Shown: piece by piece, positions 1 through 8,893 of the stretch
Numbering within the stretch: position 1 is the first letter of the stretch
How the letters are laid out: each line of letters opens with the position of its first letter
From: Strigomonas culicis
Taxonomy: Eukaryota; Euglenozoa; Kinetoplastea; Trypanosomatida; Trypanosomatidae
DNA length: 47,037 bases
Assembly: GCA_000482145.1 (NCBI GenBank)
Contig: AUXH01000072.1
Location: 1-47,037, forward strand
Reading direction: 5' to 3'
Made by a program: the position numbers and the translations under genes
Notes under the pieces: generated by a model
Told to the model about the DNA's origin: nothing
Seen by the model: only the letters and a program-made list of their open reading frames with translations
Database searches by the model: none

Positions 1-230
1 GGGCTTCTTCACGGGCTCGTCATCGGAGCTGTCGAGTCGGGGACGGGGGCCTTCTTGGGGGCCACCTTGGGGGAAGGCTTCTTCGCCACGGGCTTCTTCA
101 CGGGCTCATCGTCGGAGCTGTCCGAGTCGGGGACGGGGGCCTTCTTGGGGGCCACCTTGGGAGACGCCTTCCTGGAGGCTGGCTTCTTGACCGTCTCGTC
201 GTCGGAGCTCTCCTCGTTATTCGTGACGGA
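1..230 (-). repeat. 90-bp tandem repeat coding for 30-residue Lys/Pro and acidic-Ser units
   Basis: Copies start at 1 (89 bp, one base short), 90 (90 bp) and about 180 (partial, diverged). The first two are nearly identical at base level, which points to recent duplication or conversion. The array probably continues left of the window. Confidence 0.9.
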
Positions 231-389
231 CTTGGCGGCGGTGAGGGCGGACGTTTGCAGCTTCTTGGCAATGGGGACGATAGACGGGTTGGCCTCCTTG
301 AGCACCTCAGCCACCTCAGCGTACTTGCTCTCCTGCAGGTAGCGGTAGATGTGCGCCTCTAATTCGTTCTTCGGCAGGCGCAGGGACAT
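1..389 (-). CDS. LisH-domain, Nopp140-like nucleolar repeat protein (C-terminus outside window, frameshifted)
   Basis: Seen: the ATG at 387-389 opens a LisH-like helical motif (about residues 7-36, LPKNELEAHIYRYLQESKYA), then a low-complexity tail of 30-residue repeats made of a lysine/proline block (SPKVAPKKAPVPDS) and an acidic serine block (SSDDE). This LisH plus alternating acidic-serine/basic architecture is that of Nopp140/SRP40-type nucleolar chaperones of snoRNPs, whose SRP40 C-terminal domain would lie beyond the left edge. Odd: the repeat copy at 1-89 lacks one C near position 33 compared with the copy at 90-179, so the frame shifts and meets a stop at 9-11. In the other frame the repeat runs on out of the window. 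I infer a longer gene with a sequencing error or a real indel. The family call rests on architecture only. Confidence 0.65.
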
Positions 390-669
390 TTTGTTGTTTT
401 TGTGACTGTGTTTATTCTTGTATTATATATAAACAAAACCAAGTGGGAATTCAAATAATGAGGTGAACGAGAGAAGGTGCGATAAAAGGCACAGGTATGA
501 AATTTTTTTTTAAAGCAATGCACATGCAACTCAAAACAAAGTAAGAGTATTACTTTTTTTTACTGTTATTCTTTCACTACTTATATGTACACATGAGCTG
601 TTTGTGATGAATGGCTCGATTAAACGGTGAAATTGTTATACCTGTAGAGTCACGCAACTCATCGGGGGG
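390..669. other. AT-rich spacer with putative SL acceptor for the LisH gene
   Basis: Contains the 3' UTR of the 670-1014 gene and the 5' UTR of the LisH gene. On the minus strand a T-rich stretch (about 410-440) is followed by AG dinucleotides 20-40 nt before the ATG at 389. No ORF of interest. Confidence 0.5.
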
Positions 670-1014
670 TTAGCGTCTACCCCGTTGTACACGCCAGTCG
701 AATCGTTGGTGCTTCAGTTTACTCTGAGAACGGCTGGTGGAGGCCCCGGGTTTGATCGGATGGGGTGTGACGACGCGGTTAAAGATGGACTCCTCACGCC
801 GGCCTACGTAGTAGGGCTTGTTGGTGGTGCCGCAGTGGTCGCATGTTTCGCCTTGGTACACCCTCTGCGTGGTTTTGGTCACCCACACGTCGTTCGATTT
901 CCATTCGGTGTGGCACGACTTGCACTTGAATTTACCAGGACGGCGGACCAACGGCGGCGGTGTAAACATGATGTGGCGAGGCCGCAGCAGCCACAGTGTC
1001 GTTGAGCGAAGCAT
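670..1014 (-). CDS. small CxxC zinc-binding protein, probably mitochondrial (3CxxC-like)
   Basis: A 114-residue protein starting at the ATG 1012-1014. The frame stays open to 1056 but has no ATG there. The N-terminus (MLRSTTLWLLRPRH) looks like a mitochondrial presequence. Two zinc-knuckle pairs follow, C31/C34 (CKSC) and C58/C61 (CDHC), with a conserved Trp and a TxxVYQGE stretch between them. That spacing resembles zf-3CxxC domains, though only two of the three pairs are present. The C-terminus is basic. A small mitochondrial ribosomal or RNA-binding role is possible but not shown. The putative SL acceptor lies at 1064-1065, giving a leader of about 49 nt. Confidence 0.6.
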   Translation of the reverse strand: MLRSTTLWLLRPRHIMFTPPPLVRRPGKFKCKSCHTEWKSNDVWVTKTTQRVYQGETCDHCGTTNKPYYVGRREESIFNRVVTPHPIKPGASTSRSQSKLKHQRFDWRVQRGRR

Positions 1015-1056
1015 GTAGTACTCTTGTTGGAGCAGCACCCATGCCAAACACTCCAC

Positions 1057-1445
1057 TGTTCAACTAAAAAAAAAAAAAACACTGCTGTTTCCGTTCTCAC
1101 AGTGTGATCAAAAAAGGAGATGGAGAGGAGAGTACAAATTTCATAGCTGGATGTATGCATGCAAGGCCGGGTCCGACAGTGCAGTCGTTGAGGATACATT
1201 TTCTTCTCTTACAGATCACGCGATCTCCATAAATGTGAACGGACATTCCGTAAAGCATCGATTTATAATAATGAGTTGTGATTCTTACTTTCTTTTTTTT
1301 AGAGCATTCTATGGTATTGCTTCTATGAGCATTACCCGATTGACGGTTCTATAACATTGTATGATAAAAAGAAACAAATGTATGTAAATGTGTGTATAGA
1401 AAAGTGTGCCCACGACGCTAATGCGTTCCCACTTATTGGAGCGCC
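1057..1445. other. spacer between DNA polymerase epsilon and the CxxC gene
   Basis: Holds the acceptor at 1064-1079 and the 3' UTR of the polymerase gene. Short pyrimidine-rich patches on the minus strand occur around 1105-1135. I see no coding region. Confidence 0.5.
1064..1079 (-). promoter_or_regulatory. putative SL trans-splice acceptor (T14 tract plus AG)
   Basis: On the minus strand an unbroken run of 14 T (1066-1079) is followed directly by AG (1065-1064), 49 nt upstream of the ATG at 1014. This is a textbook kinetoplastid acceptor and supports choosing that ATG. Confidence 0.7.
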
Positions 1446-4400
1446 TCACACACTTTGAAGAGCACTGCTCACGCACTCTCGCAGACGCGTAAAGTTCTGC
1501 ACCTCTGAGAAGTGCCGCAGCGCCTGCAGCTCTCCGACAATGCTGGGGTCCTTGCCCACGAGCGCGCCGCAGCACGTGTCCGCAACTAGCGAGGAGGCGA
1601 TCTGGCCACACTTGGAGCAGACGAAGTCCTGGTGGTTGTGGCGCACCAGCGCCATGTTCACCTGGCGCACGAGACGCGCCTCGACGGACGGCGCGGCGAT
1701 GGGGGCGTGGCACTGCGGGCAGGCAAAGGCCTGGCCGCCGGACCGCTTCTCGCCGAGGTCGATGTGGACCTGGTTGTTGCAGAACCCGCACGTGATGGTC
1801 TGCACACGGCTCGACAGGTACGGGTCCGCGACCTGGCGCACGGCCGGCGCGAAGGGGCTGAGGCCGCACAGCCGCATGCAGTTATTCTTCACGCGGCCCA
1901 TCACGCCCTCCGAGGGGATGAGGTTGAGCAGCCGACAGACGCACTTGCTGTACTCGATGGCGACCGTCGTGGCGGACGGGACCGTGCCGTGCGCGCTGAT
2001 CTGCGCCGCCTCCTCCGCGGTGAAGAGCTCCTTGCTGTCGAGCACGCGCTGCACCTCGTCCATCAGCTCCGTCTGGATCTGGCGCTCGAGGAGGTGCTGG
2101 ACGGCGCGGCCGAGGCGCTGCAGCATCTGCTCGTTCTTGCTCGCCAGCGTGACCGCCGGGTCGTGGCACACCTCGTCGTGCACCGCGAGAACGCAGCGCC
2201 GCAGTTCCCGCAGCGTCGTCTGCACCCGCCGGCGCAGCACGTCCGCGACGAAGCGCGACTGGCTCGCGTCGAGGGTCAGGTACTGCTCGAGCGTCAGGTC
2301 GTGGAGCGAGGGCTCCTCGTCCTCCTTGAAGGCGATGGCGGCCTCCGCGTCGATGTACAGCCCGGCGTAGTTGCGCTGGTCCAACACAATGAGGGGGCAC
2401 CAGTACCGCACCGGCGCGATGGACAGCAGGATCATCATGGGCTGGTCCTGCAGCGAGCTCGTCAGGAAGCGGCCGAAGCTCACGACGTCGGCGACGGTGT
2501 ACTTGGGGGTCACGATCGTGATGGCGCTCGCATCCACCTTGATGGTCCGCCCGCCCAGCTTCGCGAGGCGCACGAGCACGGCCGTCAGCGCGCGGTGCGA
2601 CAGACTACTAAGCATCTCGACGAGCCGCGGCTCGTAGCAGCGGGAGACGGGGTCGCGCAGCCACCGCGTCAGGTTCGTCATGAGCACGTCGGCGAAGCTG
2701 TTCACCACGGCCTGCCCGAGCAGATCCGCCACCAGGTCCCGCAGGATGTTGAAGTGCGACGCGACGCCGCGGTCGCACAGGAGGTGGCTGTTCGGGTCGT
2801 CGCCCTCCTGGATCATCTGCGAGAAGAGAATCGCGACCGCGTCGAGGCGAGACAGCGAGAGCTCCATGCACCACGAGGTGTAGCCGCCCGCGACCACCAC
2901 CTCGCGCGGCCGCTCCTCGATCGTGTCGTACGCGATGCTCGGCTCGGCGCTGTTCCACAGCACGTGCCCGCGGCGGTGCAGCGCACGACTGTAGAGCACG
3001 TCGAGCACGTGCACGCAGCTGTCCTGCGCGATGTTGCACAGCGGCACGTTGGCGAGGCGGCTCCACGACAGCCGCTCGTCGACCCACAGGCCGCACGCGT
3101 AGTAGCGCTGGAGCATGCGCTGCGCGATGCGCCGCGCCCAGCGGAAGGGGTCCGTGAAGAGCTTCTCGTCCTCGAGGGCGCCCAGCGTGCGCAGGTAGGG
3201 CAACTGCGCGGGGAGGAGCCGCTGCTGCAGCAGCTGCTGCGTCGGGGCCGCGCTCTGCAGCACCGCCACGAGCGGCGCCTGCCCGCTCTCCATCAGCTCC
3301 GTGAGCTTCTGGCTCACCAGGCGCCACGCCGCGCCGTGCTCCGCCGCGACTTCCATCTGCACCTGGAGCGGTGCGTCTTGGGTCTGCAGATGGCGCGCCG
3401 CCTCCTCACATAGGGCGGCCGCGTTCACACTGGGGCGGGCCGCGGCCGCCGGCTGGATGAACACGAGCAGCGCCTCGTTCGTCCGCCGGCTGATGAGCGC
3501 GACGAGCCCGCGCGTGTCTTGGATGGAGTGGTAGAGAAAGACACAACGGTCCGGCAGGCTGCCCGCGTAGTTGGAGCTCCCCGCCGTCTCGAGCTCGCTC
3601 ATGTGGAACACATCGCGCAGGTGCGGTGGGCGCCGCTTCGAGTTCGCCACGTGCACCTGCGAGCGGACGTTCAGGCAACACCCCACGCTTTCGATGAACT
3701 GCTCCTCGCGCGTGAGGTGCGCTTCGTATATCTGGCGGACGTTCTCGTCGATGGAGAGCTCATTCAGCAGCTGCTCGCCCTCCTGGCCGGGCGGAATCTC
3801 CACCTGGAAGAGTCGCTCCGCGCTCTGATGGCGCGGCAGGACGCGGCTGGCCAACTCCACGACCTGTATGGACGGCGGCAGCTCGAGGCTCTTGCTCGCG
3901 TTCACAATGACGTGGCGAGGCACCTCGACGCGGTAGACGCACAGGTTCTTCTCGAGCGCGGCGATCACCAGCAGCATGCCGGGATCTTCCACACTCTGCC
4001 GCACTTCCAGCACGTGCCAGGTCGACGAGAGGGCGCGCGACTTGAGGTCGATGAAGTGGGAGGAAAGGGCGTTGCCAGCCTGCGGGTTCGCACCGCCCAT
4101 CACGCCGGATGCCTGGGGCAGCTCCTCGTCGCCGGCGGCCAGCTGCTTGCGGAGCTGCGCGCGATGGATCCACTGTTGGCGCTGCCGCGTCAACCACGAC
4201 TTGGTGCCCTCATGGGTGAAGAAGGCGGTATCGAGCGCCGTCGTGCTCTTCGGCTGGAAGTAGAGTTTCGTGAGGGATCGGATGCGCGCCTCCTCCTCCA
4301 GCAACTGCTGCTCGCGCCGGAGGCGCTCCTGCTCTTCTGCGTTGGTCGACTCCACGCTAGCGACCTCGTTCTCCCAGTCGCTGTCCTCTTCGTGGTCCGG

Positions 4401-7400
4401 CCTGCTGCCCTTCTTGCCGCGCTTGCTCCCGAGGCCGATGTCCCCACCACCGCCAAAGTCCTCCATATCAGCGACCCCTCCTGGGCCCGGTGCCTGCTGC
4501 ACGGCCCCGTCAGCGGTGCCCTCCCCCTCTTCGTCCACCACCACGGAAGCCTCTGCCGCCTTGGCCTTCTTACTCGTCAGCATGCCCATCAGAGAGACCT
4601 GGCGGAAGCCCGAGGTCTGCTGGCGGATCTTCTTCTCGAGCCACTCGGGGTGCAGCACGCGCGGCACCGGATTCGGCACCTGCTGCAGCGCGGCCGGAAT
4701 CGTGATGATCTTTTGCACGCAGCCGTTGAAGCGGGCCGTGTAGTAGTCCCAGTCCAGCAGCGCCTTGAAGTCGAGCGCGTCCGCCGGCAGCGCCGTGTCC
4801 CCTGTCCACTTGCGCAGGAAGTGCGTGCGCACCGCCGGCTCCGCGCGGAAGATGGTAGTCGGCACCGCGCGCTCCGTCACCGGCCGCCCCGCCGGCAGCC
4901 GCGATATGATGAAGTGGCACGCCAGGCCCTTGTCCTTGACCATCTGCGGGCCGAGGAACTCCGCGATGCGCCGCGCGGTGGTGATGGCGAGCGACTTCTG
5001 CGTCTCAGGGTACTCCGACAGGCGCCGCGCCATGTTGCTGCTCTCCGTAATCTTCTCCAGAATCTCCTCCGTGTCGTAGCCCTCGCCCTTGCTCTCGAGG
5101 AGGTCGAGCGCCGTGTTCGCGACGACCGCCGCGGAGGCGTACGCATCGGCGAGGCTCTCGCCGTCGAGGAAGCGCCGGAACACCTGCGACTGGAAGTCCT
5201 TGATGAGCATCAGCTCGCCGCGCCGCTTCAGCTCGAAGCCCTTCAACTCGGCGAGGCTGCCGTCCTTGTTGAACACGGCGTAGCGCTTCTTGATGCTCTT
5301 GCCCTCCTCCCGACTGGCGGGGAGCAGCATGGCCAGGTAGGGGCCGTCCACCTCGAAGTAGATGGAGTTTTCGCTGTGCGTCTTGTAAACGCCCGGCGAC
5401 TCCAGGTCCTGGTACTGGTGGTTCGTGTAGCGGTCGTGCACCATCTTATTGAGCACCACACACGGGTACGAAATGGAGATCTTAGGCTTCTTCGGGTTGT
5501 TCGTCGTGAGCGTGAAGTTCTCGGGAAACGTGCAGGGCAGACAGCACCAGATACCATCCGTGTCGAGCTCCAGGGTCACGCCGACCTGCTGCACCAGCGC
5601 GCGCGCAATCTGAATGAGGGAGGCGCCGCAGTAGGTCACGATGCCGGCCATCTCCATACTCGACCAGCGGCTGCCCTTGCGCATCACATAGCCGTAGAAG
5701 GAGTTCAAGATGCACTTGTGCGCGAGCTGGAGGGACTCCATCTGCACGCACCGACTTTGGCACATCTTAATCTCCTCCATGTCCTTCGCGGCGTCCAGCT
5801 TCTTCTTCCAGTTCTTCAGCGCGACCTTGTACTCGTAGCGCCGGTCGCGGAAGAGCCGCACTGTGTCGACGTAGAAGGAGTTCTCGCGCTGACACACCAC
5901 ATTCGAGCGCATCACCTCGCGGCTCTCGTGGATCTTGCCGTAGGCCTTGCGGCTGTACTCGGACAGGCGCTTCTTGAGCATGTTGAACTGCGTGTTCTCG
6001 TTCAGCTTGTGGAACGCGTGCAGGCCATTCTCATTATCGTCGTCGGACCCGTCGTCGTCGCTGCCGAACTCCTTCCGCAGTAAGTTCTCGGCCGCCTCGC
6101 GCTGCTGCTTCTTGGATTCCTGCCGGTACCCACTGGTGCCGCCACCAAACTTGTTATCGCCCTTCTTCCACGTGTTCTTCCGCTCGAAGCTCGTGCCCTC
6201 CAGCACGTTGCCCTTCCGGTTGCCGTACGTCTTCTTCTGCACGGAGGCCAGCTGCGTCTGCTCAATGACGCTGGCCGCGAAGGACTCGTTCTCGAGCTGC
6301 GCCTTCACACGCTGGTACTCGTAGCGGCCCGCGGTGAAGAGCTCGCCGCGCCACTTCCACGACATGGGGCGCTTGCACTGGAACTTGTTGTCGGGGGTGT
6401 TGAAGCAGCACCCCGCGCAGACATCCGCCGACGGGATCGCGTAGGGCTGCAGGCGGTTGGTGAGGATAATGTTCGGGTACATGGCGCCCACGTCGAGGTG
6501 GTAGATGAGCGGCTTCTCCTGCTGCCGCGGATGGTCGCGCAGGCCGGTGAGCTGCTGCACCACCGCCGCCCGGATCTCGTCGTAGTTCGTGACCTCCTCC
6601 ACCTTCACCTCGTTCTCCACCTCGAGCGTGAAGCGGAGCGCGTTGTCCACATCGTCGATCAGGCCCTGGTACGTCTCCGGGTTCATGTGGAACCACATGG
6701 GGACGTCCGCGCGGTAGACGCCGCTTTTCAGTGCCTCCACACGACCGCCAATGTAGGTCTCGCTGTCGATGAGGTGGCCGTCGTGGAACTTCTCGCGCAC
6801 CATCTCCTTCTTGTTCGGGAAGACGACGTTGTTCGCCTCCGCCTGCACCATGAGCAGGCTTTCACAGAGCCCGCCGGAGCCCTTGCGCAGCACGTCGTCC
6901 GGCGACATGGGGATGATGGTGGCGAGCGAAAAGATGAAGGGGTGGACGTACTTCATGTACAGGTACCACGTCGACACGGCGTCGGAGACTGAGTAGGAGG
7001 CCATCTTCTGTGGCTCGTTCTGCGCGAGGGGGAGCATGTCCTCCGGGTCCACCTCAATCGGGTTGTAGCCGAGCTTGTACTTGGTTACCGCCTTGAGGCC
7101 CTGGCTCCCCTGCGGTAGGTACGAGTCGCGCTTCACCCAGTAGAAGCAGTCCAGGTGCGGGATCTGCTGGTTGAGAAAGGCGCCGTCGGCCATCTGCACA
7201 AACCCAATCTCATTGCGCATGTTCATGCCGTGGGAGAGCGCACGCGCGTGGATGAAGGGAAAGTCAAAGTAGTCGCCGTTGTAGGTCACGTACACGTTCG
7301 GCCGGTACTTCTTCATTTCGTCGAAAAAGCGGCGGAGGGTGGCGGCCTCGTCCACCTCGTTGAAGGTATCGAAGTGGCCCTCGTACTCGGGCTTGGGGGT

Positions 7401-8315
7401 GTACTCGAAGGGGGAGATGTCCGCGGTCACAATGTCGCGGTTCACGATGAGGTAGCCGCGCCCATCCAGCATGTAGGAGATCATGTAGATTTGGTCCACC
7501 TCCGGCTGCGGGAACTTGAGCGGCGCCTTCGTCGTCTCAATGTCGAACGCCACCACGCGCGGCATCGCCGGCGCGTAGGCACTGTCGTCGCAGCGCGTAA
7601 TGGTCGTCTCGCCCTCCTTGACCGTGATGTCGTACCAGAGGCCCACGTAAATCTTCTCGTCGATGGCGACGCGCATGTGATACTTGACGTCGTACTCGCG
7701 CATGTCCTGCACCCAGTCCGTCCACCGGAGCGAGTTGGCGTCGCCGTCCGTGCCGGCCGCGGCGCCCGCCGGCTTGTGGAAGTAGTCGTCGTCGAAGAGG
7801 GAGTGCGTGCGGACGGGATTAAGAATGTTGCACTGCGCGTCGCCCGCAAACGGGTTCTCCACTGAGATGGCGGCGTTGCGCTTCACGATCTTGTCCAGCC
7901 GCCCGCGAACCAGCGTCAGGTTCTGCACGTTGTTGAAGACGATCTTGAGGTAGCGCCGCTTCCGGCCGCTGAGATGGTTCACAAGGTCCAGGTCCTCCTT
8001 CTCTATATGCACCATCTGGAAGATGAGCGCCGGGCCGAACATGGACATGAGGCCGAGCTCCACCTCGCTCTCGTGCCCCTCCTGCGCCTGCAGGAGAATG
8101 TAGGGCGTGTACACGAGGGGGACGAAGAAGGTCTCGCCGGCGTGGTCTTGAAAAAGCAAGACGAGCGCCGCCGTCCCGGACGACGGGCCCTCCTCGGAGC
8201 CCTGCTGGTTTCCTCCGCCGGGGCGGCTGCTGCCGCTCCCGTCCGTCTGCAGAGTCGTCGGGTGGTAGTTAAACAGCCACCCGGTGCGGGAGCCGTTGTC
8301 CAACTGGGCGGTCAT
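1446..8315 (-). CDS. POLE: DNA polymerase epsilon catalytic subunit
   Basis: A 2289-residue family-B replicative polymerase, the leading-strand enzyme with 3'-5' proofreading, acting in the nucleus. Length is close to the human enzyme. Seen: Exo I motif DIET with D258/E260; polymerase motif A around D608 (LDVGAMYPN); long conserved palm blocks (CQRENSFYVDTVR, LAHKCILNSFYGYVMRKG); motif C with D918-T-D920 (LELDTDGIW); and the epsilon-specific C-terminal half ending in cysteine clusters C2176/C2179/C2199/C2202 and C2233/C2236/C2248/C2249. Catalytic residues are intact. Odd: about 70 extra residues near 690-768, charged and ending in GSDDDGSDDDNEN, sit where human POLE has a short loop. Start: the ATG at 8313-8315; the frame is open upstream to 8384 without an ATG. 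The putative SL acceptor is 8344-8345. Confidence 0.97.
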   Translation of the reverse strand: MTAQLDNGSRTGWLFNYHPTTLQTDGSGSSRPGGGNQQGSEEGPSSGTAALVLLFQDHAGETFFVPLVYTPYILLQAQEGHESEVELGLMSMFGPALIFQMVHIEKEDLDLVNHLSGRKRRYLKIVFNNVQNLTLVRGRLDKIVKRNAAISVENPFAGDAQCNILNPVRTHSLFDDDYFHKPAGAAAGTDGDANSLRWTDWVQDMREYDVKYHMRVAIDEKIYVGLWYDITVKEGETTITRCDDSAYAPAMPRVVAFDIETTKAPLKFPQPEVDQIYMISYMLDGRGYLIVNRDIVTADISPFEYTPKPEYEGHFDTFNEVDEAATLRRFFDEMKKYRPNVYVTYNGDYFDFPFIHARALSHGMNMRNEIGFVQMADGAFLNQQIPHLDCFYWVKRDSYLPQGSQGLKAVTKYKLGYNPIEVDPEDMLPLAQNEPQKMASYSVSDAVSTWYLYMKYVHPFIFSLATIIPMSPDDVLRKGSGGLCESLLMVQAEANNVVFPNKKEMVREKFHDGHLIDSETYIGGRVEALKSGVYRADVPMWFHMNPETYQGLIDDVDNALRFTLEVENEVKVEEVTNYDEIRAAVVQQLTGLRDHPRQQEKPLIYHLDVGAMYPNIILTNRLQPYAIPSADVCAGCCFNTPDNKFQCKRPMSWKWRGELFTAGRYEYQRVKAQLENESFAASVIEQTQLASVQKKTYGNRKGNVLEGTSFERKNTWKKGDNKFGGGTSGYRQESKKQQREAAENLLRKEFGSDDDGSDDDNENGLHAFHKLNENTQFNMLKKRLSEYSRKAYGKIHESREVMRSNVVCQRENSFYVDTVRLFRDRRYEYKVALKNWKKKLDAAKDMEEIKMCQSRCVQMESLQLAHKCILNSFYGYVMRKGSRWSSMEMAGIVTYCGASLIQIARALVQQVGVTLELDTDGIWCCLPCTFPENFTLTTNNPKKPKISISYPCVVLNKMVHDRYTNHQYQDLESPGVYKTHSENSIYFEVDGPYLAMLLPASREEGKSIKKRYAVFNKDGSLAELKGFELKRRGELMLIKDFQSQVFRRFLDGESLADAYASAAVVANTALDLLESKGEGYDTEEILEKITESSNMARRLSEYPETQKSLAITTARRIAEFLGPQMVKDKGLACHFIISRLPAGRPVTERAVPTTIFRAEPAVRTHFLRKWTGDTALPADALDFKALLDWDYYTARFNGCVQKIITIPAALQQVPNPVPRVLHPEWLEKKIRQQTSGFRQVSLMGMLTSKKAKAAEASVVVDEEGEGTADGAVQQAPGPGGVADMEDFGGGGDIGLGSKRGKKGSRPDHEEDSDWENEVASVESTNAEEQERLRREQQLLEEEARIRSLTKLYFQPKSTTALDTAFFTHEGTKSWLTRQRQQWIHRAQLRKQLAAGDEELPQASGVMGGANPQAGNALSSHFIDLKSRALSSTWHVLEVRQSVEDPGMLLVIAALEKNLCVYRVEVPRHVIVNASKSLELPPSIQVVELASRVLPRHQSAERLFQVEIPPGQEGEQLLNELSIDENVRQIYEAHLTREEQFIESVGCCLNVRSQVHVANSKRRPPHLRDVFHMSELETAGSSNYAGSLPDRCVFLYHSIQDTRGLVALISRRTNEALLVFIQPAAAARPSVNAAALCEEAARHLQTQDAPLQVQMEVAAEHGAAWRLVSQKLTELMESGQAPLVAVLQSAAPTQQLLQQRLLPAQLPYLRTLGALEDEKLFTDPFRWARRIAQRMLQRYYACGLWVDERLSWSRLANVPLCNIAQDSCVHVLDVLYSRALHRRGHVLWNSAEPSIAYDTIEERPREVVVAGGYTSWCMELSLSRLDAVAILFSQMIQEGDDPNSHLLCDRGVASHFNILRDLVADLLGQAVVNSFADVLMTNLTRWLRDPVSRCYEPRLVEMLSSLSHRALTAVLVRLAKLGGRTIKVDASAITIVTPKYTVADVVSFGRFLTSSLQDQPMMILLSIAPVRYWCPLIVLDQRNYAGLYIDAEAAIAFKEDEEPSLHDLTLEQYLTLDASQSRFVADVLRRRVQTTLRELRRCVLAVHDEVCHDPAVTLASKNEQMLQRLGRAVQHLLERQIQTELMDEVQRVLDSKELFTAEEAAQISAHGTVPSATTVAIEYSKCVCRLLNLIPSEGVMGRVKNNCMRLCGLSPFAPAVRQVADPYLSSRVQTITCGFCNNQVHIDLGEKRSGGQAFACPQCHAPIAAPSVEARLVRQVNMALVRHNHQDFVCSKCGQIASSLVADTCCGALVGKDPSIVGELQALRHFSEVQNFTRLRECVSSALQSV

Positions 8316-8893
8316 GGCCGTGTTTGTTGACAACAAGTATAATCTATGGTTGTAAGTGTCAAATAAGTGGAAAGGGGGAAACACTATATATATGAATTGA
8401 TTACTTTTTCATATCATAATATGTGCACGCAGAGGGGAGAGAAAGGCGGAGAGAAAGCAAAAAGAGGTATAGACTCAAACAGGGTGTGCATACGGATATC
8501 CTCAAGAGCTGTTTTGCTGTTCGTCGAATAACAGTGTCGATGGCTAAATTGTATATGAACAGTGTACTCCGATAAGGTATGGAAGCACCCAACACATGAT
8601 TTCAGTAATGTTATGACTTTGAACTTATGTACGTTCGAACGGACAGCACGCCTAGGCGTATAAGTAAATGCTATTCCTATGCTATTCTTTCAGTAAGCGC
8701 AAGAAAACACGAATAAAACAAAACAGGATTAGTATACAATGTCGAAGAGAGAGTGAAGGAAGGAGTTTTCTTCTTCTACTAGGGGTCGTAAATGGAAGCC
8801 GTTGTTGTTCTCGTTGAAGACAAACTCGACAAGAGGCACACCGAGTGAGTGTGATGCGCGACGTGCATACCACGGCCGCATCATTACGACGCA
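8316..8893. other. spacer with nested palindromes
   Basis: Holds the polymerase 5' UTR and the 3' UTR of the 345-aa gene. At 8623-8665 an outer inverted repeat (ACTTAT/ATAAGT) encloses two perfect palindromes, CGTTCGAACG (8632-8641) and ACGCCTAGGCGT (8648-8659). Otherwise AT-rich with no convincing gene. Confidence 0.5.
8344..8384 (-). promoter_or_regulatory. putative SL acceptor of DNA polymerase epsilon
   Basis: Minus-strand pyrimidine-rich tract at about 8361-8384 (TTTCCCCCTTTCC core). The first AG after it is at 8345-8344, 28 nt before the ATG at 8315. Confidence 0.55.

Noticed and set aside
1015..1056. N-terminal extension of the CxxC protein starting at GTG
   Set aside because: No ATG; the ATG at 1014 gives a good presequence and follows the acceptor.
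1632..6083. Long plus-strand open frames opposite DNA polymerase epsilon (593 and 854 codons)
   Set aside because: They are antisense shadows of a conserved GC-rich gene; the translations are low-complexity and resemble no protein.
8316..8384. N-terminal extension of DNA polymerase epsilon starting at GTG
   Set aside because: The likely splice site at 8344-8345 lies inside it and there is no ATG.
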